A stretch of 64,000 bases of DNA from Thinopyrum elongatum (taxonomy: Eukaryota > Streptophyta > Magnoliopsida > Poales > Poaceae): assembly GCA_011799875.1 (NCBI GenBank), contig CM022301.1, forward strand, positions 322,976,929 through 323,040,928, in the 5' to 3' direction. Position 1 is the first letter of the stretch; each line of letters opens with the position of its first letter. Of this stretch, positions 11,827 through 24,053 are shown in pieces. The position numbers and the translations under genes were made by a program. The notes below the pieces were generated by a model. It searched no databases and was not told the origin of the DNA. It saw only the letters and a program-made list of their open reading frames with translations.

Positions 11827-12815
11827 TCAGGGTTCTGGAGTGTTCTGGAAGGTTTCTTTTATGTGTTCCTCCGGTGTCATGGTTTGGATAATGTTAGTTT
11901 CAACATTAATGGGCGTACCTGAGATATAGTGTTTAATTCTTTGTCCATTGACCATATTCGTGTTAGTACCTTCAGCATTATTAATCTTGATAGCTCCAGA
12001 GCAATAAACTTCTTCGATGGTATATGGTCCTTCCCATTTGGAAAGAAATTTTCCTGCAAAAAATCTAAAACGAGAGTTGTATAATAGAACATGTTAACCA
12101 ACTTTGAATTCCCGCTTTTGGATTCTTTTATCATGCCATCTTTTAACTTTTTCTTTAAATGGTTTGGCATTTTCATAAGCTTGGGTTCTCCATTCATCTA
12201 GTGAGCTAATATCAAATAACCTCTTTTCACCAGCAAGTTTGAAATCATAGTTGAGTTCTTTAATTGCCCATTATGCTTTATGTTCTAACTCAAGAGGCAA
12301 ATGACAAGCTTTTCCATAAACCCTTTTATATGGGGACATACCCATAGGATTTTTATAAGCTATTCTATAGGCCCAAAGTGCATCATCAAGTTTCTTAGAC
12401 CAATTCTTTCAGGATCTATTGACAGTTTTTTGTAATGTTAGTTTTATTTCTCTATTGCTAAGTTCAACTTGGCCACTAGATTGAGGATGATAATGTGATC
12501 CAATTCTATGGTTAACATCATATTTAGCAAGCATTTTACGGAAAGCACCATGAATAATGTGTGAACCACCATCAGTCATTAAATATCTAGGGACTCCAAA
12601 CCTTGGGAAAATAACTTCTTTAAGCATTTTAATGGAGGTGTTATGATCAACACTGCTAGTTGGAATAGCTTCTACCCACTTAGTGACATAATCAACAGCA
12701 ACCAAAATATGTGTATAGCCATTAGAGGAAGGAAAAGGTCCCATATAATCAAAACCCCAAACATCAAAAGGTTCAACAACAAGTGAATAATTCATAGGCA
12801 TTTCTTGACGCTTAC
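11827..12815 (-). pseudogene. Athila-like integrase fragment of element A
   Basis: The 12409-12801 frame carries the integrase core: [11 protein letters not shown] with the first catalytic Asp, MTDGGSHI with the second, and [13 protein letters not shown] with the catalytic Glu. The frame then meets a stop at 12409. The remaining C-terminal region (KNWSKKLDDA, YKNPMGMSPYK, FLSKWEGPY) continues at protein level with further stops down to TGA at 11827. The sequence is highly similar to 49690-50693 of element B. The N-terminal zinc-binding part is missing because element C is inserted at 12816. Clearly non-functional. Confidence 0.85.
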
Positions 12816-13358
12816 TGTCGTGGTTTTGTCATGGCAGATGTCCTAGTGAAAGGACTTAAGCGTGAAGCCATCGCAACGGTGATTAGCTTGTCGGGGTTGA
12901 GCGGGACGAGAAACATGGGTTTACCCAGGTTCGGCCCCTCGTGGTGGAGGTAAAAGCCTACTCCTGCTCTTGTTGCTATTGATTGAGTATCGATTACAAG
13001 GGAGCGGATTCGCTTGACCTAGCTATCGATTGATTGTTTCTTGTCTATTCTATGCCGGGGACTCGCCTTTATATATAGGTCGAGGCCGCCGGCTTACAAG
13101 AGTCTGGGTCGGGTTATGATCCGTGACCGAGCCCTACTCTAAGTCGCCTTGCCTTACAAGACGAGTCATCACATGGCGGCTTACACCTCCGGGCCACCTT
13201 CTGACTTTGGGCTCTAAGCCGGCCCATCTTGTAAGCTGCCCTTCTTGGCCCCGTGCCTTGGTCACCGGGCCGCGCCTGAGGTTTTAACTTCATGAGTCAC
13301 CAACTGTCTAACCCGGCCCTTACTGGGCGGGTTATATCACGGGGTTATATCCCCAACA
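12816..13358 (-). repeat. LTR of Tat-like element C
   Basis: The plus strand reads TGTCGTGGTTTTGTC at 12816 and ends ATATCCCCAACA at 13358 (543 bp). The neighbouring 13359-13372 reads on the minus strand as AATCAGGGGCCTAA, a polypurine-like tract directly before TGTTGGGG. By analogy with element F this makes it the 3' LTR of a minus-strand element. A TATA box on the minus strand (TATATATAAA, 13077-13068) agrees. CTTAC (12811-12815) is the likely left target-site copy. The second LTR is not in the window. Confidence 0.7.
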
Positions 13359-13633
13359 TTAGGCCCCTGATTGATTTGAACTTGTTCATGTCAATCTTAA
13401 ACCCTTCCGTCTGGCGAGTCTCTCTTCATTTCTCTTAATTGAGGCCTTGAAAATTTTCCATAACCCGCCATAATAAAATATGACGTCACCTCTGTGATTT
13501 CGGGAAACCCTTCATGATGTCATAGCAAATGTTTGTATAAATCTGTCATCCCGAGAATCGAGGCGTCCTTTAGTTGTAAAATTTATTATGCCTCCTCGAT
13601 TCTCGCACCAGCCATTTACTGTTACTTTTCCCT

Positions 13634-13641
13634 TATAAATA
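13634..13641 (+). promoter_or_regulatory. TATA box of antisense gene in element C
   Basis: TATAAATA is followed by a CT-rich leader at 13650-13700, with the coding region starting about 750 bp downstream, probably after a 5' intron. It lies 275 bp from the LTR and faces away from it. Confidence 0.5.
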
Positions 13642-14388
13642 GGCATGAGGTCCCTCCTTTTACCTTTTACCTCATCTTCTACACTTCTCCTTCTTCCTCG
13701 CGAGTCTCTTTGCAACCGGAGCTCCACCGCCCCGTCGACCTGCGCCAGCCTTCTTCGCTCGAGATCGTAACACCACCTCGTCATCGTCGGAACTCAGCGG
13801 CGCGCCTCCGCTTTCCTTCATCCCCATCAGTTACCACTTTTCTTCATTCTCAGATCTACACTAGGTCACCTGAGCTCATGGAGTTCATCGGCATTCATCC
13901 CCTTTTCAGTTCATCATATCTTTGAATAGAAACTATTTTTGATCCGAAAAAACACCATAGAAATATTGCGGTAGCAGTTTTGGCACCATCTTACACCTTG
14001 AACAACTTGTATGCTTTCTAGAATCAATAGGTAGCCTGCTAGTTCTTCCGTCACCACCTTTTAGGTTTAGCAATTATTTTTCTTTTTTGAACTGCCCATA
14101 GATCCATAAATATAGTTGTTGATTGTGAAACTTGTTTACTCCATACTTAGCAAAATTTCCAACAATCCCGAACTTCAGATAACCCGCCTCTGCATCTTGG
14201 GCGACTTACCAATACATCCATAATCCGCCAGTGTTATAGAAACTGCATTTTTTTAGATAACTCGCCACTGTTTAAGGCGACTTATCTTTAAACTTCCCAA
14301 CTCAGGTTACGATGATGATGAATCATTATTTCTCAAGTAACCTGCCATACTCTTATTCTGCAATTTCCATCCTCCTTAGGCGACTCAA

Positions 14389-17300
14389 TATGACAAAAAC
14401 CACTCTCTCTAACTGGGGCCCTTCCCTAGTTACTGAAGAAATCCTTAAGGATTATGTGGGCCTAGGTCTATTGGCGACCCAGGAAGAGATTGGCTGGCGT
14501 GTTAGCCAAGGAGAAAATGTCCCCAATCCCGTGAAGGAGAAGTGATAGTTTTTACTAACCATATTCTCAGAGGCTTTACACCACCTGGGTCGAAGTTTTT
14601 TCGAGACGCCTTGCACTATTTCAATCTTCATCCTCAAGATATAGGCCCAAACTCAGTGACAAACCTTTGCCACTTTCAAATTTTCTGTGAAGCTTATCTG
14701 CAAGTAGAGCCCACTGTTGCTCTTTTCAAAGAATTCTTCTACATAAACCGCCAGATTGAATGTACCAATGGTCCGAGTCAAGAATTAGGCGGAGTCTCAA
14801 TCCAGAGACGCAGAGACGGCGGCTTTCCCGCCGCCACCTTACCAAGCCACCCCAAAGGATGGATAAAAACTTGGTTTTATTGCAAGAACATTGCCCTAGT
14901 TAATGAGAACCTTCTGTCGGGTTATAGGGCTGACCGCCTTCCTATCAATTTTGACACGCCAAGCAAGATTCTTCCGGATGAACATACTGAGGCACTTCAT
15001 CATTATCCAAAGGTGAAAGCTTTGATAGCCAATGGGTTAATCGGAGTCGACTTAGCCCGTTGCTGGGTCTCGTGGAGAATTCTGCCCTTAAGCCACCGGT
15101 CCAGATTAATGTGTGAATATTCGGGCGAGTCAGATGACCCTCAACGATACAGCTCTGATAACTTTACCGCTGAAGAAATCTTTCAAACTATGAACTCTTT
15201 GCTTGGGGAGACTCAAGAAAACTGTAATAAGATAGGATTGTTACCATTCTTCAAACTCCACCCGGCCCCAGCTGTAAGTATCCGTTTATGTCCGGCCTAA
15301 ATATCCTTGACTTATTCTGTATCTCATTTGTTAATTCCCTCTTCATTACATAGCCCGACTCTGCTTTCTGGAAAAGAAAGATAAAGACTACTGTGGCCAA
15401 AGTCAGGACTGGCCCAAAGTCAAAGAAGAACAAGGCAGTTGCCGTAGCTGAGCCAGCTGCTGTGGGCGAGTCAGTTGACGCTGACAATCAATCAGAGGTA
15501 GAACTCGACTCTCTTGGCCAACTCTTTATTGAATTAGCTGACACCTCTTATTCTCAGCATGAGGTTGCCACAAGCCGGCTGACGACATTGAGGTAATTCC
15601 TATCTCTTCTGGCTCAAACCCCGCACCTTCACAGAAAATACGGCGGGTTGTCTGAAAAGTAAAGTCTTCTCATCCAGATGCTCACTTAGATCCACACTTT
15701 ATTTTGAAGAAAACTCAGCATGACCTAAGACGCCAGACTCGGAGTGGCGGCTCAGGTGATTTAATGGCCGGGTTAGCTCATGAACCCTCTGCCCGTAAGC
15801 GGCCTGCTGAGGTGCTACACAATGCAACTTCTTATTTACCCAAAGCTGGTCTTATGAGATATCCTCTTAACCCTTCTGACTCCAATTACCAGGAGTCGCC
15901 ACCGTCTTCAGGCGGCTCATCTCAAATCCAGCTACCCGTCTTCATTGTAAACTGAGGGTGAGTCCTTGTATTTACTTATAACTTTAAAACTTATTCTCAT
16001 ATACGTCTTAACACTCCAATGTGATCACAGGGTCAAAGCCAAGGAGAAGAAAAGAAAGATTGGCAATTCTTCCAAGGCACCCCAAGTCCCTGAGTCGGAG
16101 GAACAGGTGCTGGTAACCCCTGAGGGCAACACCGAACAGCCTGAAGAGCATCATAACAAGAAAGATGACCCGCCTCCACAGGCTGACGCGACGGCCTCTG
16201 AGGCCATGGATATTAAAGCTAACCCGGCGGATAATCGTGACCCGCCAAGTCCAATTCCTTCTTCAACTCCTGTCAAGACCACTGAAGAAGCCCCTCTTGA
16301 GGAAAATACTAATGACGTTGCCATTATTGGGGCGAGTCAGAAAACACCCAAGACCTCCACCATGCTAGCTAAGCACTCAACAAAAGAAGAGTCGCCCTTG
16401 CTGGAAAAGGGAAAAACAAAGCTTGAACTGCCAAATTGTGAGGCACTTAGCGCGGAAGAGGTATATGCAGGCTATTTGAGCCGCTTGAATACAAGCCGGG
16501 ACATGGAGGCCAGCTTGGTACATATAATGAAGCAGAAGTATGAGGTATGTTTAATTTCTCTCCTATTATGTCCCTGTATGTAGCCCCCAAGTCTTAACCA
16601 TAGGAAATTTTTTGAGTGTGGTGAAGACTTGAGAAAAATCTATAGACTCCAAATTGTAGCCCCCAAGGGCCGGGTTATCATGCAAGTGATAAGCCGGTTC
16701 TTAAACCTTGTTTGAAAAGGAAAACATCATGTAGCCCCCAAGGGCCGGCTCAGCTTTATAAGGTGAGTCGGGTCTTTGATCACAGCCACTTAGAAGAAAT
16801 CGCCTGTAGCCCCCAAGGGCCGGCTTAGCTTTATAAGGTAAGCTGGGTCTTTGATCACAACCACTTGGAAGAAATCACCTGTAGCCCCCAAGGGCCGGCT
16901 TAGCTTTATAAGGTAAGTCAGGTCTTCTTCAATACAATTTGAAAGAAAATGACGCACATTAGCCCCCAAGTGCCAAGGATATTGCTTACAATGTGCTTGG
17001 GACTTAAATAATCTTGCCCTAACATCTATGTCAAAGGTCGTCTTAACCAAACCAACACACTTAGTGTTTTCTTTAAATGATAACCCTCTGTTTAACTTTG
17101 CAGGAAGCCTTAAGCCTGGGCGAGTCAGATTTGGCCGGCTTAAGAAAGAACTTAAAGTCTGAACAAGTAGAACGCGCCAAAGCTGAATCAAGCTTGAAGT
17201 CTTCTTTGGAGGACTTAGAAAAAATGAAGGTCAAATTTGATGCTGACAGATCTGCTTTGGAAACTGAAAAAGCTGCCTTATTGAAGCGTGCAGAAGATGC

Positions 17301-17582
17301 TGAGAACCAACTTAAGCCGGTGGCTGCAGAGTTGACTAGCTTAAAGCATCATGTCTCGCAAATGACTGCCGCCATCTTTGGTAAGTAAGATTTGTAAGTA
17401 ATTGAAATAACTCGCACGACGATTTAAGAAATATGATACTAACTCGCCTGGCGACTCTTGTTTGAATGCATAATAGGTGCTAGAAGTGCCAGCCTTGGGC
17501 AAAGTGTGGTGACAAAGCTGAAAGCCATATACTCTTTAACAGAAAAGTTATACGCTAGCAGCCTTCGGACGCTTGTAGCTGT
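14389..17582 (+). pseudogene. PF04195-type 'putative gypsy type transposon' gene, truncated
   Basis: The first frame starts MTKTTLSNWGPSLVTEE at 14389; a one-base shift near 14540 joins it to a 250-residue frame with HILRGFTPPGSKFF, LHPQDIGPNSVTN, ELGGVSIQRRR and GVDLARCWVSWRI. These are hallmarks of the PF04195 family found with grass gypsy elements. Splice sites are visible: donor GTAAGTAT at 15271, acceptor near 15352, exon 16032-16543 with donor GTATGTTT, acceptor at 17101, donor at 17382, acceptor near 17474. The 3' exons are Glu/Lys-rich and coiled-coil-like (SLKSSLEDLEKMKVKF). The last exon is cut at 17583 by CACTA element D. Stops and shifts near 14540 and 15600 make it a pseudogene. 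Biochemical role unknown. Confidence 0.72.
16580..16970 (+). repeat. 75-bp tandem array in an intron of the antisense gene
   Basis: The motif GTAGCCCCCAAG recurs at about 16580, 16656, 16731, 16806, 16881 and 16959, a period of 75-78 bp. Three central units share the full stretch GGGCCGGCTTAGCTTTATAAGG. On the minus strand each motif reads CTTGGGGGCTAC, which resembles a polypurine tract. The array fills the intron 16544-17101. Confidence 0.85.
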
Positions 17583-18900
17583 CACTACAAAAAAAAATAC
17601 ACTTCCGTGATGATACGTGTTTGTCACAGTATGTCACATTTTCTGTCATGCATGTACATCCATGACGATTTTATGACAGAATCAAGATAGTCATACCTGT
17701 GCTGTCATAGAAGTGTTCCATGACAATACCAAAATTATCATCACGGAAGTGTCCACTTCCATGACGATAAATGCCGCGTCATGGAAGTGCTTTCGTCAAG
17801 GGTAACCGACACGTGGCATCCACCATAACGGGTTGCCATTAAGCTATCAGGTTCCGGTTTGGATCCGATAATCCGTTAACAACTGGGACCAATGAGAATT
17901 TTCCACATGTAAAATTCTCATTGGCTATAGCAACCACGTGTCAGCACCGCGGAAGGACAGATGTCAACCGCCCAATGGACAGGATGCGCCTATGATACGT
18001 CGACATGTGGCAAGGCCCAACAGTGGCCCATTTAGGTTCAAAAGGCTGGCCCAGTCAAAATTATCGGGCTGGCCCATTAACGGCCTGCTTGCAGACGGCC
18101 CATTCGCAGTTAAGGCCCGTAAGACTAGTGTCAAATCGGCCCGTCAACGGCCCGTTCTAGACTTGTCATCATTGCGGCCCATGGTCACTTCTGGCCCGTT
18201 AACAGTCCGCTAAGTATTTGGGCCGAATTACGGCCCGGTGTGTTTTCGGCCTGTTAAAGGTCCTGCTTCATTTGGGCCCATTTATTGGCCATTGAAACTT
18301 TCGGCCCATAAACTACCGTGAAGGAATTGGGTCATATTTGGCCATGTCTGACATTCGGCCTGTTAGAGGCCCACTGTAGATTTGGGCCACTTCCAGCCTG
18401 TTGCGTTTTTCAGCCTGTTAACGTCGGACAAAATCCATGGGCCATATGTAGCCCAATGTCACATTGGGCCTATTAACGGCCCATATAAAAGTGATACTAA
18501 TCAAGCCCGACCGCACTTCCGGCCTGGTAAAGGCCCGTGTAGTAGGTCGGCGCATTTTCGGCCCGTCTGAATTTCGGCCTGTGAACGATCCGCATTGTAA
18601 ATGGGCCACCACGAGCTGAGATACATTTCGGCCTGCTAATGACCAGTGGGTTATTTGGCACAATTAGGGCCCAATATCACTTTCGGCCTATTAAAGACCC
18701 ATGTTTAGGCCTGTTAAAGGACCATTGTGGGCACATGCCTACCAAAAATAAGTAAGCTTATGCTGATTTAGGCCCAGATATTTTTAGTGGGCTACATGCA
18801 AATTATGACCCAAATTGTTTTTAGCCCAATTGGAATTGTGGGCCCGACGAATGTTGGCACGTTGGGCTCCTACGAAGCTTTCGACCGAATACATTACTAA
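17583..18900. repeat. Terminal and subterminal repeats of CACTA D
   Basis: After the terminus, CACTTCCGTGATGAT (about 17602) is repeated in inverted form near 17736-17750, and CATGACG / GTCATGG motifs recur to about 17800. From 18000 to 18860 there are many copies of GGCCCGTTAACGGCCC-like motifs in both orientations. Such arrays are the binding platform of CACTA TnpA-type proteins. No ORF in this stretch is convincing. Confidence 0.65.
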
Positions 18901-19092
18901 GATAAACCTACACTATACAAAATAGCGTCGTAATTTCTACAGCCTTTGGCAGCACGATAAATGATGTATCACAACAAAATAAATTCCAGCCATACAACAA
19001 AAGGCATGTTGGCATAAAGTTTACAGTCCTTGCAGATAAAAGCACCATCAGATGTATAGAAGTACAGATCATTTGACCTGAGTGCTAATGTT

Positions 19093-21362
19093 TCAGGCTG
19101 TAGAATCTGATGGAGCAGCATGATCTTCCCCTTTTTTCCGCCATTGCTCTTGAACAACGAAGCAAATGTCTGATAGTCTGGTTTCAAAACCATTCATATC
19201 TTGACGACATTTGTCAACCACTATTCTTGTTTCCGAAACGACCTCCATTAGGGATTGGACTTGTGTCTGGAGCATAGATATATCACTCTGTCTAGCCGGA
19301 AGATTTTGTTCAGTAGGTGATTTGGACGAGGTTACCTTGACAACCAACCCCAAATTACGCAGGAAGGTGCTTTTTGTACTGTTAGTGGAGAGATACTGAC
19401 GCACTGCAGCAAGAGGTGACATTGTGCCTGTGGTAGCCTCGTCACCTTCAGGTGGTTGTGGCTGTTCAATCATTTGTTCCATAGCTTGCTAAAAGTTTGA
19501 ACTTGTAGATTAGTGTACCAGATAAGTTACTAATGAGACAAAAACAAACAAAGTAGGTTTCACGTTTATACATAACTTATTTTGGTGAACTACTATAATA
19601 CATTAGCATGTATTGTAGTGCCAACTACATAATAAAATCACTTTCAGAACATATGTCCATGTAGCATGCCTACAATATTGTCTATTTCCTCGCATTCGTT
19701 GACATCTAAGGATAAAGAGACATGGTTTAAAGTAGGATGAACATATTATGACATCATTCATATCATGGGCAAATAGATATCAAACAAACAGGCTATTGTA
19801 TCATTGTGTGGGCACGTGAACATCACAACTAGATTACAGATCAAGACCAAAAGAATATCCTTCCTCTCTTTTAAACCGTGTAAGGTGAAATGATACATTA
19901 AGACAACTGTGTATAAAAGTGAACAGAGTAACCGACATTGGCTGCAAACCAAGCAGTTAAATGAACACGTCACAGTAACAAGCAGTTCAAAGGCAGGAGG
20001 AGTAAGGACTTACAACAGCGGCTTGAACTGGTGTGCTCATGCCCTTCATCTTGCTGGTGTGGCAATCCTTGAAGAATTCCACTGCATTCGGTTCAGGTTC
20101 TTTTTGGTCCGCACGGGCTTTCCTCTGTATTTGGAACAAGTCAGTATAGATACGATAATATGGCATAGAAAAAAGAAGGAAGTAGCAGCTATTTACAAGA
20201 GCCTCGCAGTGTGCAATATAGCTACGAGATCCTGTTATCTGTTGGAATTTCACTTTAGAACGGTTGGTCTTATTCTTCAAACAGTTAGCCTAGAAGAAGA
20301 TACAGTTGTAAGGCACATACGTAAATACGAGTTCAATATGTGATCTGATCAAATACATATACCCTACCTGATACTTTGGATCAGACCAGTGTTTAACAAG
20401 GGTTGTCCAGTCTTCATCTGTAATATATTCCACTGGAGATGTTTGGGCGATTTCATTGTTAGCCTTGCCTTCAAAGTGAGTTTTTCTAAGGTGATACCGA
20501 TACTGTCGCAGAGCAGACTGAAAAACATGAGTGCATGCTTGTTTAGTTGCATCATCTTTCGGATCCAACTTGAACCTCATCTGTTAAAAAAGAATGTGAG
20601 TCTTATTAGGAGGAAGCTAGAAAGTATGGGACAGAGCAAGACAATATTAAAAATTGCGATGAATAACATTACTTACGGATAAATGGTCAAGGAAGGTGTT
20701 AAACTGGGTATCGTCTTTCTCATTCCTGTATTGGATCCATGTTGGGAGGATACGTGCATGACACCTAACGGCAACGGCTGCCTCTGATACTAACTTGGCT
20801 GACTCTGTAGCATCACGTGGCCTTTTTAAACCTGCCTCAAAATGGATCTCCATTCTTCCTCCTTTAGATTTTGTTAATCTGTCAAGCATTATCCCTGATG
20901 TCTATTTCCGCTTGCGCCGTGGTGCTAGTTCAACAATGAATATGGAAAGTGTTAGTGCACATCAAGCTGTGAGAGTACATATAAAGGAGCATGCAACTGC
21001 AACTTGACTCGGGCAGGTACCGTCTTGGTGTTGATGCTCATGAGGTTCATCTGATCTTGCCAAGTCCTGTTGTGTCAGCAGTGCTTCAGAAGTAGTGTTA
21101 GGTGTGAAGGCAGCTTGGGAACAGGCCAGTTGCGGAGCAAACAAACAAGTAAGTCGTTGAGATGCCGGTATAGTTGAAGGGGATGCTGCAGCTGGTGGAG
21201 CAGGTGATACTGTGTTTGTAGATTTAGCCAGTGGACTTGGACCTTCTACTGCACTATAAGTAAAAGCAGAATCTCGAGGGAAGATCCTTTTCCATTGCAC
21301 CCGATGAGTAACACCATTCCCTACTATATTCTTTTCCTTGCTCTTTTTTGACTTTGCCATGT
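19093..21362 (-). CDS. CACTA D protein, PF03004-type domain (3' exons)
   Basis: Six minus-strand exons can be followed: about 21362-21030 (starts MAKSKKSKEKN), 20930-20678, 20580-20369, 20289-20199, 20127-20012 and 19490-19093. Donors GTAAGTAATG (near 20677), GTAGGG (20368), GTAAATAG (20198) and GTAAGTCC (20011) and matching AG acceptors are visible. The domain core reads DWTTLVKHWSDPKYQ, then KNKTNRSKVKFQQITGSRSYIAHCEAL, characteristic of the plant Ptta/En/Spm transposase family PF03004. The last exon has a heptad-like segment (MLQTQVQSLMEVVSETRIVV). In CACTA elements such proteins accompany the catalytic transposase and are thought to bind subterminal repeats. No stop breaks the exons listed. 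Catalytic TPase (PF02992) was not found, so the element was probably not autonomous. Confidence 0.7.
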
Positions 21363-23647
21363 CAAGCTGTACCCACAACACAAAAGAATAAAATCGCTCT
21401 TCAGAACTCATTGATGCATGATACAGACAAGCAATACTTTGATGTAAGACAACCGTATGAGGAGGATGGAATATGTAAGAAAAACAGGACGGCGTGACAT
21501 ATTCACAGCTACCATGTGTAAACTAAGCAGAAGGATTTTCAAGAAAATAGAAGTAATGCAAGCTAGACACCATATGAAAGATGCAACCAATATCACTCTG
21601 CCAAGTTAAAAGTGTCTTGTCATAAGTGGCATTTCAAAAAATTAGAAGCAGTACAACCTAGAAATCAATGCAAGATGCAACCACTATCACACTGCCAAGT
21701 TAAAAGTGTCCAATCATGAGTGATTGATGCGGGATACACAACATCAGTATTTTGATGTAAGAACATGGTATGATAGATAGATGCAGTGTATTCTAGACAC
21801 AGAAAGGCATGTCATATGCACATGTATAACGTATAAACTCAGCAGGTGCAATTTAATCAAAATAGAAGAAATACAAGCTAGACAACATATGCAACATGAA
21901 ACCAATTATCACACTGTCAACTTAGAGCAAGCACCTGCAATGGTGTAGGGGAGATGAACTCATCATGTAGACTTGGGACTTCAACTGCATTAGCAATAGT
22001 AGTGGAAAATCTAGAGAGTCTCCGTTTGCGTCGGTCCGGAGGACCACCAACATCCCCTAACTTACACTTTTCCTTCCTCTTTTTTGATATTGCCTTCTGA
22101 AGTCAAAACCACAAGAAGATGAATAAAATTAGCTCTGCATAACTGGTTGATGCATGATACAGATGAACACTACTTTGATGTAAGGCAAGCGCATGATAGG
22201 AGGATGGAATATATACAAAAAAAAACGACAGCATTGCATATTCACACGTACGATAGGAGGATGGAATATGTATGAAAAACAGTAAGCAGAAGGCATTTCA
22301 ACAAAATTAGAAGAAATGAAAGCTAGGCACCATATGAACATGCAACCAATATCACTACCAGGTAAAAAGTGTCTCGTCATAAGTGCCATTTCAACAAATT
22401 AGAAGCAGTACAAGCTAGAAGACAATGCAAGATGCAACCTACATCACACTCCCAAGTTAAATGTGTCTTATGGGTAAGTGATTGTTGCAGGTATAAGTTG
22501 TAAGCTACGTAGATGCGATTCAACAAAATTAGGAGCAATACAAACTAGACATCATACGGAACACGCAACCACATATAACAGTGCCAAATTAGAGCAATCA
22601 CCTGTGATGGTGGAGTAGGGGAGATGTGCTCATCATCTACACATCTACGTTGACTGTCCAGCCTTGTGTTGTCTTACGAATCTTGTTGGGAGGATGGCGG
22701 AGTAGAATCTGTAGAGACCCTCTGTTTGAGTTGCTCCGAAGGACTACCATCATCCACTGCCTTACTAATTTCCTTCAGCTGTATTGATTTTGCATTGTGA
22801 AGTCAAACCGATAAGAAAAAGGAATAAAATTCGCTCTTCATAACTCATTCATGCATGATACTGACAAACACTACTCGAATGAAAGGCAAACACGTGATAC
22901 GAGGATGGAATATGTACGAAAAACAGGATGGCGTGACATATTCAGACCTATGATGTGGTAACTAAGCAGAAGGCATTTCAACAAATTAGAAGCACTGCAA
23001 GCTAGACACCATATGAAAGATGCAACCAATATCACTCTGCCAAGTTCAAGCTGTCTGGCGTTTCAACAAATTAGAAGTAGTACATGCTAGAAATCATATG
23101 CAAGATGCAACCAATATCACAGTGGCGACTTAAATGTGCCTCATCATAAGTGACTGATGCGGGATACGCAAGAATAGTAGTCTGATGTAAGAACATGGTA
23201 TGATAAGATGTAGTATGTTCTAGAAACAGGAACACGTGTCATATTCACAGGTATGATGTGTAAAGTAAGCAGATGCAATACAACAAAGTTAGAAGCAATA
23301 CAAGCTAGACATCATACGCAACATGCAACCACATATAATAGTGGCAAGTTAGACACTACTAGGGAAAACCCTAGTATTAGCGCTTGTTTTATAGCTAGCA
23401 GTAGCGCTTGTACAAGCGCTACCAGTAAGGCACTACAGCTAACTGGTAGCAGTAGCGCTGGAAAGCGAGCGCTACTGCTATACCTAGTTAGCAGTAGCGC
23501 TTTGTACGGGAAAGCGCTACTGATAATAGTAAGTAGCAGTAGCGTTTCTTTTGAAAAGCGCTGCTGCTAACTTTTCCTGTATTTTTGAAAATGCAGCTTA
23601 TTGTCGCTGTAGGTTTTATATATAGTACTTTCATCATATGATTTTAT

Positions 23648-23862
23648 GACCATGATTAGTTATTATATATAACAGTGGGTGAAATGAACGATGATTAGAT
23701 TCAAGTGGAGGCAACATGTGGTGCATGTCGAAAGTACTACTAATCCAAACTTGATCTAGTTTGGATTAGTAGTACTTTCGATGTGCACCACATGTTTCCT
23801 CCACTTGAATCTAATCCATGTTCATTTCACCCACTGATATATATAATAACTCATCATGCTCA
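23648..23862. repeat. Long near-perfect hairpin within the CACTA
   Basis: Arms of about 103 bp (23648-23750 and 23759-23862) are near-perfect reverse complements around an 8-base loop, TTGATCTA. A transcript through it would fold into one long stem with few mismatches. It lies between the subterminal repeats and the 3' end of the carried gene. A CATCATCATCATA-like simple repeat follows to about 23985. Confidence 0.85.
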
Positions 23863-24053
23863 TCATCGATCATAATAATAAATAACTCATCATTGGTATC
23901 ATAATAACAAGTCCTACTCATCATCATCATACAACTTCTACTCGTTATCATAATAACAAGTCATACTCATCATCATCATAGTCATCTAACCAACCCTACT
24001 TAATTGTTCTTAGCACATGATCATGAGTATTAGCTAGGACCTAAATACCCTCT

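Larger units (their letters stand above)
9420..12815 (-). mobile_element. Element A internal region, 3' half only
   Basis: Reading the minus strand from 12815, this holds the integrase end of pol (12815-11827), an LTR-like promoter block (about 11790-11560), a post-pol ORF (11489-10969), about 1.5 kb of non-coding 3' sequence and a polypurine tract at 9420-9433. It is colinear with element B from 49690 to 56727. At 12815 it stops abruptly where the LTR of element C begins. Gag, protease, reverse transcriptase and the 5' LTR of A are absent from the window. Confidence 0.82.
13359..17582. mobile_element. Internal region of element C with antisense gene
   Basis: This holds a polypurine-like tract, a plus-strand TATA box and CT-rich leader (13634-13730), and a multi-exon plus-strand gene (14389-17582). 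If the LTR assignment is right, this is the segment between pol and the 3' LTR of a Tat-lineage element, and its gene is antisense to the absent pol. It ends at 17583 where CACTA element D begins. Confidence 0.6.

Noticed and set aside
16580..16970. CRISPR-like regular repeats
   Set aside because: The period is regular but there are no unique spacers; it is an intronic tandem repeat in plant DNA.
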